The notes: a model not told the origin generated them from the letters alone. A DNA stretch of 64,000 nucleotides from JANQPX01 sp965222015 (GCA_965222015.1 CBDCTL010000024.1:558001-622000), one strand, 5' to 3'. Positions 46,813-55,892 are shown, counted from the stretch's first letter. Numbers and translations: made by a program.

Positions 46813-48307
46813 TGGACGCGCTGCGCAGCCTGGTCAAAGAGCTGGTCGGGAAGCTCGCCGCACAGGACGCCCAGATCAAAGCCCTAAATCACGCGGCTGA
46901 AGGGTCACAAGGGCAAGCCCAAGCTGAAGCCGTCGGGCATGGAACAGGCGACGGAGAAGCGGTCGCGACGCCGCGGCAAGAAGAAAGGCTCGAGGCCGAG
47001 CCGCCAGAAGCTGGTGGTCAACGAAGAGCAGACACTGACGATCACGCCGCCGGCCGGCTCGCGTTTCAAAGGCTATCAGGACTTCGTCGTCCAGGAGCTC
47101 ATGAGGCCCGGGTGATCCGCTATCGTCGAGAACGCTGGCTGACCGCCGACGGCAAGGTGATCACCGCCCCCCTGCCGTCAGGCTTGCGTGGTCATTTCGG
47201 ACCTGACTGCTTCGGTTCATTCTGCTGCAGCATCACCAGGGACAAGTGACGGTCAATCGGATCGCAACTTTTTTGACCAGCCTGGGGTTGGTGACTCCAA
47301 GCGTCAGGTCCTGCGGCTCCTCACCGGCGATGTTGTCCCGGTCTGCGAAGCTCCGAAGATCCGGCATGACAAGCCCGACCTTCGACCTGTCGGTCTGCAG
47401 GCGGGGCCGCCTTTGCCGCGGAAACGGATGATGTGCTGCGTGCTGGCCTGAGCATCGCGCCTGATCACGGTCGATGACACGGGCGCTCCATCGCGCCAGG
47501 AATGGCGTCACCACGCAGATCGGCACGTTTTTCGGGACCACGTTTTCCAAGAGCCGCGAGAACTTCCTGGAGCTGCTCCGCGCCGGCCATCGCGACTATG
47601 TCGTCAACGCCGAGGCGCTCGCCTACATGCGCGCCCGCAATCTCGCCGGCGAGGTCGTCCAGAAACTCGATGAGCATGGGCAAAGGATCTTTGCCGACGA
47701 GGTCGCCTGGTCGGGCGACCATCTCGGCATCGGCAAGCGATGTGCATCCCAACCCCGTGAAGATCGCCACGGAGGGGCGCTGTTCGGCAGTATCCGAGCG
47801 GTCATCATCTCGACGGGCGGCCAGTTCCGCCTGGCCGATCATGCGCTCTGCGGCCTGGTGCACAAGCGATCGGCTTCAACGATCAGCAGCGGCGCGCCAG
47901 CTGATCTGGTGGTTTTACCAGGACCTCAAGATCTACAAACACGATCCCTGCCGACGCCGGGCCGCCGAATTGAGGGCCAGGTTCGATCGCATCTTCACCC
48001 GCAAGACCGGCTTCGTCACCCTCGACCGGCTCCTGGCGGCCTGCACGCCCGCAAAGACGAGCTCCTGCGCGTCCTCGATCGGCCGGAGATCCCACTTCAT
48101 ACCAACGGCTCCGAGAACGACATCCGATGCCACGTCACCAAGCGAAAAATCTCAGGCGGCACATGGTCGGATCTCGGACGGCAAGCGCGTCTGCTCAAGA
48201 CCTGTCAGAAACTCGGCATCTCATTCTTCGAGTATCTCGGCGACCGTCTCGGTGTACCAGGCGCACCAACAATCCAACCGCTCCCGCTACTCGTCAGACC
48301 AGCATAG
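46813..48307 (+). pseudogene. Decayed IS66-like transposase
   Basis: Pieces of one transposase appear in changing frames. They include SRFKGYQDFVVQELM, then RVIRYRRERWLTADGKVIT, RGHFGPD, RFILLQHHQGQVTVNRIATFL, SKRQVLRLLTGD, DDVLRAGLSIAP, ENFLELLRAGHRDYVVNAEALAYMRARNLAG, QLIWWFYQDLKIYKHDPCRRRAAELRARFDRIF, and finally LDRPEIPLHTNGSENDIRCHVT, in which the His and Glu/Asp of the catalytic end survive. At least four frameshifts are needed to connect them. A fragment of an IS4-type transposase interrupts it at 47334-47406. It is inactive. It lies inside the IS4-type element described above. Confidence 0.8.
47334..47406 (+). repeat. IS4-transposase fragment embedded in the IS66-like remnant
   Basis: GTCCCGGTCTG, CGAAGCTC, GAAGATCCGGCATGAC, GCCCGACCTTCG and TGCAGGCGGGG occur in the same order as in the reverse complement of about 45993-46073, inside the IS4 transposase gene, with a 5-base gap and a few mismatches. 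It replaces a few codons expected between RQVLRLLTG and DDVLRAGL of the IS66-like protein. Confidence 0.7.
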
Positions 48308-48355
48308 CAGCCGGCGAAGGTTTCTACGTTAAATGAACACTATTGGGGGAATCCC

Positions 48356-48545
48356 AGGGACCATGACTCAGTATGGCTGAGGCGGATTAAGGAAAAGTTG
48401 CGACTCCGATGGGCAAATGTGATGACGATGCTGCAGCAAAAAGCCTGCTGTTCCCTGTGAGCCACTGACCTCGGCGCCATACATCGAACGGCCTCGCTTT
48501 TCACCAGGTTTGGCCACCGCGCCGATAAGATTGCGGGGACGGTCG
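48356..48545 (+). repeat. R1 repeat copy D, right part
   Basis: After the IS, AGGGACCATG resumes the R1 arm. The following GTTGCGACTCCGATGG matches copy A. The right end CATCGAACGGCCTCGCTTTT and GTTTGGCCACCGCGCCGATAAG matches all other copies. The interval 48546-48713 before the next gene shows nothing recognisable. Confidence 0.72.
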
Positions 48546-48713
48546 AGGCATGGTGCGCGGCCTGCGAGCAGGCGGGGTTAAATGGGTTCCGCAGGTTCTC
48601 GGGAGATGGCATAAACGCCGGCATGACGGTCGTCGCTTCGACTTTCGCCGATGACCGTGTTCGGAAGGGAGGAGCGAAGTGGCATCGATGGCCGACGCCG
48701 CCTGCAGCAAGAC

Positions 48714-50936
48714 ATGATGACGTTCGACTGCATCCTCCTGGTGGATGGCCATCTCAGCCGGGCGGCCGAACGACGTCTCTACGCCCTGATCGACGCCCAA
48801 GCCGAAGGCGGCATCGGCACCGGGATCATTCTCACCAGCCGCAGTCCGGGCGGGTCGTCCTGGTTCCGATCTGCGCCGGCCCAGCGCCGCCTTCGCGAAG
48901 GCGGTGTCGTCTGGCTCGATCCGGCGCTACCTCAACGGGCCGAACTCGCGCTCGTGCTCTCGCCGTCGCTCGCCGGTTTCGGGCGAAACCGGCCGCTTCG
49001 GCTTGAGGCGGCGAAGGCGCTGGTCTGGCCGATCGAGGCGGATATGGGCGAGGGCGACGACCCCTCGGAGCTGCGCCGGCTGGCCGCCCGCCTCCAGACG
49101 ATTCTCGACTGTGCCGTCGCCTGGGCGGCGCGGAGTGATCTCGAGCGGCGCGATCTCGCCAGGCATCTGACCGGCATGACGCTCGATCCCGACATCTGGT
49201 GGCCGCCGCTCTCGCCATCGCCTGTGCCGCCGCAGAAGCGGCCTGCCAGCCTGGAGACCGTGGGGCGGCATTTCGGCCAGGGCTTCAAGCTCGACGACAC
49301 CGGGGCGGGCGAATGGTCGGAAGCCTGGCGCGAGCGCTGGCCAGCGACCCTCGTGGTTCTCGGCGAGACCGATCTCGTGAGCGGCCTGCCGATGTGCGCG
49401 CCGGATCAGGACATGCGGATCGAACAGGGAAGCGAACGTCGGCTGGGCGCGTTTCTAGACGGGCTCGATCTCTTCGTCGCCGCCGGCGAAAACGCCGGGT
49501 CCGGAAGGCTCGAGGAGGAGATTCTGGAAGCGATGGCGGCGGGCGTGCCGGTCATCGCGACGCCGCGCATCGCCGAACGGTTCGAGGGGCGCCTGCCCGC
49601 CGCCGAGGCCTGTTTCCTCGCCGATCTGGCGCTTCGGATCGCGAGCGATCGAGAAGGTCTCGACGCGGTACGGAAGGATCAGGCGGCCCTTCTCGAAAAA
49701 CGCCACGGCCCGGGCACTCATGTCGCGCGGCTGCGCTCATGTCTCGGAGCGAAAGCCGGCGAAGGGAACCGGGTCGAAATACCCTTCGTCCGCGCCGGCG
49801 CCGTGCGACGGCCCGGGCGCCTGTTGTTCATCGCCGACGACAGCCCCTATCTCGAACATCTGCCGCGCCAGCTCGCGATCGCGCGGCATCTGCAGGCCCC
49901 GCTCGAACCCTATTTCCTCACCATGGCGCGCGATGCGCCACTGGCCGAGCGTCTCGGTTTCTCGCTGGAATACCTTCTCCCCCACAGCAGCCGGGTCTAC
50001 CGCTCGCTGTTCGAGGAGGCGGACGGGTGGAACGAGAGCCTGGCAGGGCATCTTCAGGAGCTGATCTGCTTTCTCGACGCGAAGGCGGTGGTGTTCGACG
50101 GCGTCTATCCCTTCGCCGGCCTCGCCGAGGTCTGCACTCGCTATCCGAACCTGCCCTTCATCTGGATCCGGCGCAGCCTCTGGCGGGCCGACGCCGAGGA
50201 GGGCGGCCTGAACCGAAGCGGCCTTTTCGACCTGATCGTCGAACCCGGCGAGCGCGCCGAAGCCTTCGATCGCGGCCCCACCCGAAAGCACCGCGAGCGC
50301 GTCGTGGCGACAGCGCCTGTCCTGTTTGGCCCGAGATGCGGCGCGGATCGCGCCCGTTTCGAGCTCGGCCTCGAAGGTGGCCGCCCAGCGGTGCTGCTGC
50401 GGCCGACCATCCCCTCCGATCAGCGGACCGGCCAGGCGATGCAGGAACTCCTCCGCACCCTCGCCGGCGGCGGCTGCCGGTTCTTCACGACCGATCTGGT
50501 GCCAGACGCCGCGGCTGAGAGCTGGCCGGTGGAAGCGGCGCGGCTGGACACGCTCGCCGCGAGGCGTCAGCTCGCCGCGTTCGATCTGGTGATCAGCGGT
50601 GCTGACTATCAAAGCGTCCACGAGAGTGCTGCGAGCGGGACGCCGAGCGTCTTTCTTCCCGATCCCGCAAAGCCGACGGACGATCAGGTGACGCGCGCGG
50701 CCCTGGCGGCGCGGCAGGGCTGGGCGATCGTGCTCGCACGCGGCGACGTCTATGGCGCGCGCGCCGCGGCCAGACGGGTGCTCGATCCCGAGGAGCGCCG
50801 TGCGATGGCCGGGCTCTGCAGCGCGGACGAGACCGACGGCGCCGAGCAGGCGGCGCTCGCCATCGGTCAGGCGATCTACGCACTCGACATGTCGCCGCCT
50901 TCGACATGGCGAAAAGAGGGCGCATCGGGCATTTGA
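48714..50936 (+). CDS. Tandem glycosyltransferase-like protein, diverged paralogue of 40536
   Basis: A 740-residue protein with the same two-module layout as the gene at 40536. The N-terminal half carries EEEILEAMAAGVPVIATPRIAERFEG, the GT4-type donor block. The C-terminal half begins GRLLFIADDSPYLEHLPRQLAI, aligning with the GT28-like start of the paralogue but with the glycine loop GVGMGHL replaced by DSPYLEHL. It retains LVISGADYQSVHESAASGTPSVFLPD. The loss of the glycine loop may alter donor binding. ATGs at 48714 and 48717 fit the paralogue; an ATG at 48651 adds a non-conserved leader. The next glycosyltransferase gene starts six bases after its stop. Confidence 0.75.
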   Translation: MMTFDCILLVDGHLSRAAERRLYALIDAQAEGGIGTGIILTSRSPGGSSWFRSAPAQRRLREGGVVWLDPALPQRAELALVLSPSLAGFGRNRPLRLEAAKALVWPIEADMGEGDDPSELRRLAARLQTILDCAVAWAARSDLERRDLARHLTGMTLDPDIWWPPLSPSPVPPQKRPASLETVGRHFGQGFKLDDTGAGEWSEAWRERWPATLVVLGETDLVSGLPMCAPDQDMRIEQGSERRLGAFLDGLDLFVAAGENAGSGRLEEEILEAMAAGVPVIATPRIAERFEGRLPAAEACFLADLALRIASDREGLDAVRKDQAALLEKRHGPGTHVARLRSCLGAKAGEGNRVEIPFVRAGAVRRPGRLLFIADDSPYLEHLPRQLAIARHLQAPLEPYFLTMARDAPLAERLGFSLEYLLPHSSRVYRSLFEEADGWNESLAGHLQELICFLDAKAVVFDGVYPFAGLAEVCTRYPNLPFIWIRRSLWRADAEEGGLNRSGLFDLIVEPGERAEAFDRGPTRKHRERVVATAPVLFGPRCGADRARFELGLEGGRPAVLLRPTIPSDQRTGQAMQELLRTLAGGGCRFFTTDLVPDAAAESWPVEAARLDTLAARRQLAAFDLVISGADYQSVHESAASGTPSVFLPDPAKPTDDQVTRAALAARQGWAIVLARGDVYGARAAARRVLDPEERRAMAGLCSADETDGAEQAALAIGQAIYALDMSPPSTWRKEGASGI

Positions 50937-50942
50937 GACCAG

Positions 50943-52118
50943 ATGGACGGAATACCGAGCATGCATCGAGTTTTCTATTTTCCCGACAGCGACGGCCTCC
51001 TGGCCGCCGGCACGCGCACCCTTCGCTACGCCAATTTCCATGGCTGCTTCTTCGCCCAGGCCGGCGATCTCGAACGCGCCGGGCGGCATCTGGCACTCGG
51101 CAACGATCAGGCCACGATCTTCCACCTGACCGACGAGCGCGGCATCTGCGCGGGCGCCGCCGACGCCGAGGGTGCCCATGAGCGCTGCCAGCGGTTTCTT
51201 AACGAACTGGAGGCGTTCATCGCCGCGGGCGGCCGTTTCGTCTGGTCTGCTGACGCCGAAACCGCGCTTTCGCCGCTCGCCGACGAGCGAAGTGCTGATT
51301 TTCGCAGCCATCTCGGCACGCTCGCCCATCTCATCCACTGCACGAGCTATCGTCGGGCGCAGGCGATTCAGGCCGTGCTAGATCTCGACTGGCGCAAATT
51401 TGTGGTGGTGTCGCCCGGCAGCTTTCAGCCGCTGATCGAAGCCCGCCCCGGCGCAGCGTCCGCTGGTCGGGCCGCCGTCTCGCCGAAAGAGCGCCTCGGC
51501 CTGGGGGAGGGTGATCGGCTGGTCGTCCATGTGGGCGGCGGCGATCCTGCGGGCGGCGCCGATCGGCTGCTCGCGCTCTGGCGGGGAGCGAGACCGGCCA
51601 AGGCGACGCTCCTCCTTCTCGGCGCCGTCGCCGATCGGATTACGCCGGAGAAAGCGGCGGCGTTGGAAGCGGGCCGCGTCCTGGTTCGCACCCATGTCGG
51701 CAAGGTTGCAACACTCGCCGCCTGGGTGGCGGCCGCCGACCTCGTCGTCCTTCCCTATCGGCAGTACACCGGTGCGGCCGAGCTGATGCTGGCACTCACC
51801 TGCGGCCGGCCCGCCCTGATCCCGGCATTGCCGCCGCTCCTGGAGCTGGTCACACCCGGGCGAGACGCGCTGACCTTCGAGCCGGGAGACGGCGACGACG
51901 CGCTGCGCGCCGCCGTTCTGGGTGCGCTCGACCTCGACGACGACCGGCTTGCGGCCATCGGCGCCGACGCCGCGCTTCGGGCTGAGGCCATGCCCTGGCG
52001 AATGCTCGGAAGGCAACTCGCCGACGCCTTCCTCCGCGTGGCGGCCGGCGGGGCGGCGCAGCCCGCGCTGGAGCCGGCGGCGGCACCGATTTCGGTCAGG
52101 CCGAGACTGGTCGGCTGA
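50943..52118 (+). CDS. GT4-like glycosyltransferase
   Basis: A 391-residue GT-B protein. The N-terminal half is unusual (RVFYFPDSDGLLAAGTRTLRY); the C-terminal half has GDRLVVHVGGGDPAGGADRLL, then AAWVAAADLVVLPYRQYTGAAELMLALTCGRPALIP, the donor-binding block of GT4 enzymes. It starts six bases after the tandem glycosyltransferase and so shares its operon. An ATG at 50961 is an alternative start. Its last 23 bases overlap the 3' end of the minus-strand gene at 52096. Acceptor and sugar are unknown. Confidence 0.72.
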   Translation: MDGIPSMHRVFYFPDSDGLLAAGTRTLRYANFHGCFFAQAGDLERAGRHLALGNDQATIFHLTDERGICAGAADAEGAHERCQRFLNELEAFIAAGGRFVWSADAETALSPLADERSADFRSHLGTLAHLIHCTSYRRAQAIQAVLDLDWRKFVVVSPGSFQPLIEARPGAASAGRAAVSPKERLGLGEGDRLVVHVGGGDPAGGADRLLALWRGARPAKATLLLLGAVADRITPEKAAALEAGRVLVRTHVGKVATLAAWVAAADLVVLPYRQYTGAAELMLALTCGRPALIPALPPLLELVTPGRDALTFEPGDGDDALRAAVLGALDLDDDRLAAIGADAALRAEAMPWRMLGRQLADAFLRVAAGGAAQPALEPAAAPISVRPRLVG

Positions 52119-53634
52119 GTGATCCCACGGGCGCCAGTGCGTGCACCCAGTTCCGAAGCCTCGCCTCCTCGCGAAACCGTCCGGCCAGGGCAATCTCCTC
52201 GGCGCCTAGCGGTGCCAGCGGCGGGCAGACTCGCATGTCGGTCCCAGGTGCGAGGGCTCGCAGCGTCGGAAGGCCCGCCGTCTCCAGATCTTCGAGCCGG
52301 AGCGTGCGGGCGTCGAGCCCGGCCCCCGATAGCCACCGATCGAAAGACGCATCCGCCTGCTCGATCGCGACCAGGGCGTCAGCGATGTCGTCATAGGTTG
52401 GTGCGTTCTGACGACCGTCCGTCGCCCGCTGGCAGGCCTGAAGCACGCGATCCTGCGAAAACAATCTGACGATCCGCACCTCCTGGTCCCGAAGCAGCCG
52501 CGCGAAAGCCGGCGTCGATTTTAGCCAAGCGAGATCCCGATCGCCGATCAGGGCCGAAAACGGCCGCCCCGCCGATGTCGCCTCCGCCAGCAGCGCATCC
52601 AGATAACCGTCGAGATCCGGCACGTTGAAGGCTCGGACCGCCTCCAGCATCGGACCGTCGTGATCGAACCAGGGCGCCGGACGTCCGAACAGGCCGGTCG
52701 CCTCCAGCAGCGCCGTAAGGGCCTCGATCGGCAGGCCGCCGGCATGGAGGAAGAGGTGAACTGCAGGGCCCTCGTTCCGGCCGCTCGGCGGCACCGGCTC
52801 GGCGGCAGGAACCGGTGCCTGAAAAACGGCCCTTCGCTGGCGTTCCCGCCGCGCCCGCTCGCGCTGACGATCGTGCCAGCCGATCGCCTCGAAGACTCGG
52901 GCGCGGCTCTCGTCCTCGACATGGCGGTAGGCGGCGAAGGCGGGATCGGCGGTGAACCGTGCGACGATCGCGGTTGCGTCCCGCCACCAGCCCTCCAGAT
53001 CGTTGATCAGGTTGTCGTCGGCGACGTGGCGGCGCACCAGCCGCGCGGGCACGGCGATCGCCGGGCCACGCAGCAGCAGCCGGAGGTACATCGCGCGGTC
53101 CTCGCCGATCCGATAGGCCGGATCGAAGCCGCCGACCTCCAGGGTCCAGTCCCGCCGCGTGCTCATCAGCGAGCAGGAATGAATGAAATTGTTGCGCAGC
53201 ATCGCCTCGATCTGATCGCCTTCGACACGCACGTCCATCGCATCGACGCGCCCGCCCGGACGGTCCTCGATCTTGTCATATTGGGTGTAGACGATGCCGG
53301 CCTCGGGATGCGCCCGCCAGGTTTCGGCGACGGCGGCGAGATAGTCCTCATGCCATGCGTCGTCGCTGTCGAGAAAGGCGAGATGGCTGTGCCCCGCACA
53401 CCGGATCCCGGCATTGCGCGCCACCGCGGGACCCTGGTTGACCTCCAGGCGGATCAGGCGGACGCCCGGAAATTTTTTTCGTACGAAAGCCGAGGTTCCA
53501 TCCTTCGAGCCGTCGTCCACCAGGATGATCTCATCGGCGGGATGGCGCTGGGCGAACACGCTCGAAAGGGCGCGCTCGATGGTGTGTCTGCGCTCGAACG
53601 CCGGGATCACGACCGAGAAGGCGGGCAGCGTCAT
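52096..53634 (-). CDS. GT2 glycosyltransferase fused to a degenerate Stf0-like sulfotransferase domain
   Basis: A 512-residue protein. Residues 1-225 are a classical GT-A GT2 enzyme: FSVVIPAFERRHTIERALSS, EIILVDDGSKDGTSAF, HLAFLDSDDAWH (DxD-type) and GGFDPAYRIGEDRAMYLRL. After a charged linker (about 240-285), residues 290-505 resemble the Stf0 sulfotransferase fold: GLPIEALTALLEATGLFGRP, FSALIGDRDLAWL, VRIVRLFSQDRVLQACQRAT, LDARTLRLEDLE. The usual sulfate-donor P-loop (RSGS/T-type) is replaced by HAGG. The same domain stands alone at 61350. It may bind a glycan rather than transfer sulfate. Confidence 0.78.
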   Translation of the reverse strand: MTLPAFSVVIPAFERRHTIERALSSVFAQRHPADEIILVDDGSKDGTSAFVRKKFPGVRLIRLEVNQGPAVARNAGIRCAGHSHLAFLDSDDAWHEDYLAAVAETWRAHPEAGIVYTQYDKIEDRPGGRVDAMDVRVEGDQIEAMLRNNFIHSCSLMSTRRDWTLEVGGFDPAYRIGEDRAMYLRLLLRGPAIAVPARLVRRHVADDNLINDLEGWWRDATAIVARFTADPAFAAYRHVEDESRARVFEAIGWHDRQRERARRERQRRAVFQAPVPAAEPVPPSGRNEGPAVHLFLHAGGLPIEALTALLEATGLFGRPAPWFDHDGPMLEAVRAFNVPDLDGYLDALLAEATSAGRPFSALIGDRDLAWLKSTPAFARLLRDQEVRIVRLFSQDRVLQACQRATDGRQNAPTYDDIADALVAIEQADASFDRWLSGAGLDARTLRLEDLETAGLPTLRALAPGTDMRVCPPLAPLGAEEIALAGRFREEARLRNWVHALAPVGSLSRPVSA

Positions 53635-53645
53635 CGAACTCGTGG

Positions 53646-53749
53646 TGCGTTCGTTTCAAACGAGTCCTCCGCCATCGTCGGAACTCGGCGGCAAACCGTC
53701 GATCCTGACGATGGCGGACGGGAACCGAATGATGTGGTCATACCACTAG
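53646..53749 (-). repeat. R2 repeat at a glycosyltransferase stop codon
   Basis: Read on the minus strand, the TAG stop of the gene at 53746 begins TAGTGGTATGACCACATCATT, then GGTTCCCGTCCGCC and GATCGACGGTTTGCCGCC. This matches the copy at 62282 closely. It fills the 111-base gap between two minus-strand glycosyltransferase genes. Confidence 0.6.
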
Positions 53750-54894
53750 GCCGCCGAGTCCGACGCATCCGGCTTCGGCGGCGCCCGCCTCTCCGCCCGC
53801 TCGCGATTCGCGAGCGCCGCCTCGATCGGCAGGCCGAGGGCGACGACGTGGGCCGAGCGCCATTTTTCCTTGATCTGCCGGAGCCGTCGCTCGAGATAGA
53901 GGTCCCAGTCGAGATCGGGCGCGAAGGCGTCCCGGTTGCGGGCGGAAGGCAGATGCTCGACCAGCTGGGTTTTCGACAGGCTGACCGCGAGATCCGCCTC
54001 GTCGACGATGAAGATCGGGGTCTTGCCGTCCGCGCGGCAATCCTCGACCAGCCCGTCCAGCAACCGATCGATCTGCGCCCGCGGCAGGCCGATCAGGGAG
54101 ATCAGGACATGCCGGCGCTGCCGCATCCTGGGCAGCATGCCGTCCTCGCTGGTGATCGGCCGCTCGATGCCGACCGCCGCCGGATCGCCGCCCTTCTCGC
54201 CGAGCGCCGCGGCCTTCAGATCCTCGAACAGTTTTCGCGTGGGGTAGTGGTCGTAACCGGTCTTGGCGCCGGGCGGCGGCACGGCGTTGAAGAGCTCGTA
54301 ATGCTCCCGGTAATTGGTACGGTAGCAGACCGTCGGCTCGCCGGAATAGGCCGTGCTGATGCCGAGCTGTTTCGCCTGAAACCAGATCACCCGGTCACCG
54401 ATCGGATCGAGTCTCCGATCCAGCGTGTGCCAGACCGAGACGATCGGAAACGCCTCCCTGGTCAGGAACATGCAGTTGGTGTCGACGAACGCCTCGCCGT
54501 CAGTTTCCGGACAGCGGCCGAGCAGCGTGCCGTCGACATGGTGGAGCGTCCGCGCCGCGGCACAGATCGCCGCCTTGGTCTCGCCGAATAGCGCCACCAT
54601 CCGCTCGACATGCTCCGGTCGATACCAGTTGTCGGCGTCGAGATAGCAGACCGCATCGAAGCCCTGGCGGATCGCCGCGATCGAGCCGATGGCGCGTGCG
54701 GTATTGCCGACGTCGTCATTGGGACCGAGCGAGGTGAGGTGGACGGCGTCGAATTTGTCGACGGTCTCCACCGGCTCGCCGTCGGCGACCATGATGTGGG
54801 TGCAGTGATGGGTCTGGGCCCTGACGCTCTGGTGGCAATCGTGAAGCCACTCCAGCGGCGTCTTGTAATAGGGGGTGACGACGGCGACCTTCAC
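53746..54894 (-). CDS. GT2 glycosyltransferase with a C-terminal accessory domain
   Basis: A 382-residue protein. Residues 1-230 are a GT-A enzyme with KVAVVTPYYKTPLEWLHDC, DAVCYLDADNWYRPEHVERM (DxD motif DAD) and VWHTLDRRLDPIGDRVIW. Residues 260-370 form a separate domain with RRHVLISLIGLPRAQIDRL, IFIVDEADLAVSLS and DLDWDLYLERRLRQIKEKWR; a free-standing homologue is encoded at 39966-40481. Its ATG overlaps the stop of the upstream gene at 54891 by four bases. The stop is the TAG of an R2 repeat. Confidence 0.8.
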   Translation of the reverse strand: MKVAVVTPYYKTPLEWLHDCHQSVRAQTHHCTHIMVADGEPVETVDKFDAVHLTSLGPNDDVGNTARAIGSIAAIRQGFDAVCYLDADNWYRPEHVERMVALFGETKAAICAAARTLHHVDGTLLGRCPETDGEAFVDTNCMFLTREAFPIVSVWHTLDRRLDPIGDRVIWFQAKQLGISTAYSGEPTVCYRTNYREHYELFNAVPPPGAKTGYDHYPTRKLFEDLKAAALGEKGGDPAAVGIERPITSEDGMLPRMRQRRHVLISLIGLPRAQIDRLLDGLVEDCRADGKTPIFIVDEADLAVSLSKTQLVEHLPSARNRDAFAPDLDWDLYLERRLRQIKEKWRSAHVVALGLPIEAALANRERAERRAPPKPDASDSAA

Positions 54895-55889
54895 GTCCGG
54901 CCATTTCCTGCTGCGGCCTGTCGTCCGACCAGGGACGACGCCTCGCCATGGCCGGACCTGATCAGACCCTTGTCGATTTCCTCGGGCGGGCGGATCGACT
55001 TGTAGAAGAGGGAACCTTCGGCGTCGAGATCGGCGATGCGAAGGCCGAGACCGCGACGAAGCCGGTCACCCTCGCGCCGGATCTCGTGCCGCAGCCGGCG
55101 CTCGTGATCCGCACCCAGCGCCAGGCGCGCCGCGATCACGTCCCGCCACCAGCGCCCGAAGCCTTCATAGTCGTTGATCGCGACCGGATCCCAGTCGTCG
55201 AAATGCAGCATCGCGCAGCCGAGCCGCGCGCCGTAGATCGCGAACAGCCCGTTCTCGACATCGGCACCGATCGAGCACCAGACGGCGAGGCGATCGGCGT
55301 TGCCGCGCCAGACATGGCGCTCGAAGGCGTCGCGGAGCGCCAGATCCGGAAAGGCTTTCCGTGCTGAGATCCCGTCGGGTGTGACCAGCTTCACGCCTTC
55401 GCGAAAGCCCGCGCGAAACGCCTGAAAGGGCGTCGTCGTCACCTCGATCTCGGAGGCGAGGCGGTCGAGCTTGTACCAGCCCATGCCCCAGCAGAATTCG
55501 GTGGCGTTGCGCTGGTGATCGGCGTTCTCGTGGGTCTGCATCTCCAGCATCACGCGCCGCGGCCAGACCTTGAGGCCGCCATTGCCGTAGATCAGGCCGT
55601 TCAGGCGGTTGCGCGCGCTGAACGACGCGACGCAGCCGTGATAGTTCGGCGGCAGGTCGATCTCGCCGTCCAGGATGTCGGGGTCGACGTCGACATTGTC
55701 GCCGTCGATGGTGATCACATGCTCGCCTTCGGCCAGCCTCGCGGCCGCCTTGTGCGCGGCATCAAAGCCCTTCACCCCGTGCACGCGCTTGGCGCGCGGG
55801 CAGATCGCCCTGATCTCGGCAAAACTCCGCTCCGCGCGCGGCTCATCATAGCTGATATAGACGACGTCGAGCGGCCTGAGATCCAGCAT
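54891..55889 (-). CDS. Glycosyltransferase-like protein (GT-A fold)
   Basis: A 332-residue protein beginning MLDLRPLDVVYISYDEPRAE. HVITIDGDNVDVDPDIL contains a DxD-type motif (DGDN) that usually binds the sugar-nucleotide metal. The middle has SARNRLNGLIYGNGGLKVWPRRVM, typical of GT-A acceptor loops. I do not recognise a named family. It is embedded in a minus-strand operon: three bases separate it from the caspase-fold gene, and it overlaps the next glycosyltransferase by four bases. Cytoplasmic; acceptor unknown. Confidence 0.68.
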   Translation of the reverse strand: MLDLRPLDVVYISYDEPRAERSFAEIRAICPRAKRVHGVKGFDAAHKAAARLAEGEHVITIDGDNVDVDPDILDGEIDLPPNYHGCVASFSARNRLNGLIYGNGGLKVWPRRVMLEMQTHENADHQRNATEFCWGMGWYKLDRLASEIEVTTTPFQAFRAGFREGVKLVTPDGISARKAFPDLALRDAFERHVWRGNADRLAVWCSIGADVENGLFAIYGARLGCAMLHFDDWDPVAINDYEGFGRWWRDVIAARLALGADHERRLRHEIRREGDRLRRGLGLRIADLDAEGSLFYKSIRPPEEIDKGLIRSGHGEASSLVGRQAAAGNGRT

Positions 55890-55892
55890 CGG

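Larger units (their letters stand above)
45189..48346. mobile_element. IS4-family element carrying a nested IS66-like remnant
   Basis: Terminal inverted repeats GCAATACTGTTCATTTA (45189-45205) and the reverse complement of TAAATGAACACTATTGG (48330-48346) match at 15 of 17 positions. They are flanked by imperfect 9-bp direct repeats CGGATTCCC (45180-45188) and GGGAATCCC (48347-48355), matching at 7 of 9. The element holds an intact-looking IS4-type transposase near its left end and, on the other side, a decayed IS66-like gene that was presumably inserted between the transposase promoter region and the right end. Without that insert the IS would be about 1.6 kb, normal for the family. Confidence 0.75.

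Noticed and set aside
46813..47249. Intact small protein at the start of the IS66-like region
   Set aside because: The frame mixes phases of the transposase; the conserved peptides appear only when frames are switched, so it is debris rather than a gene.
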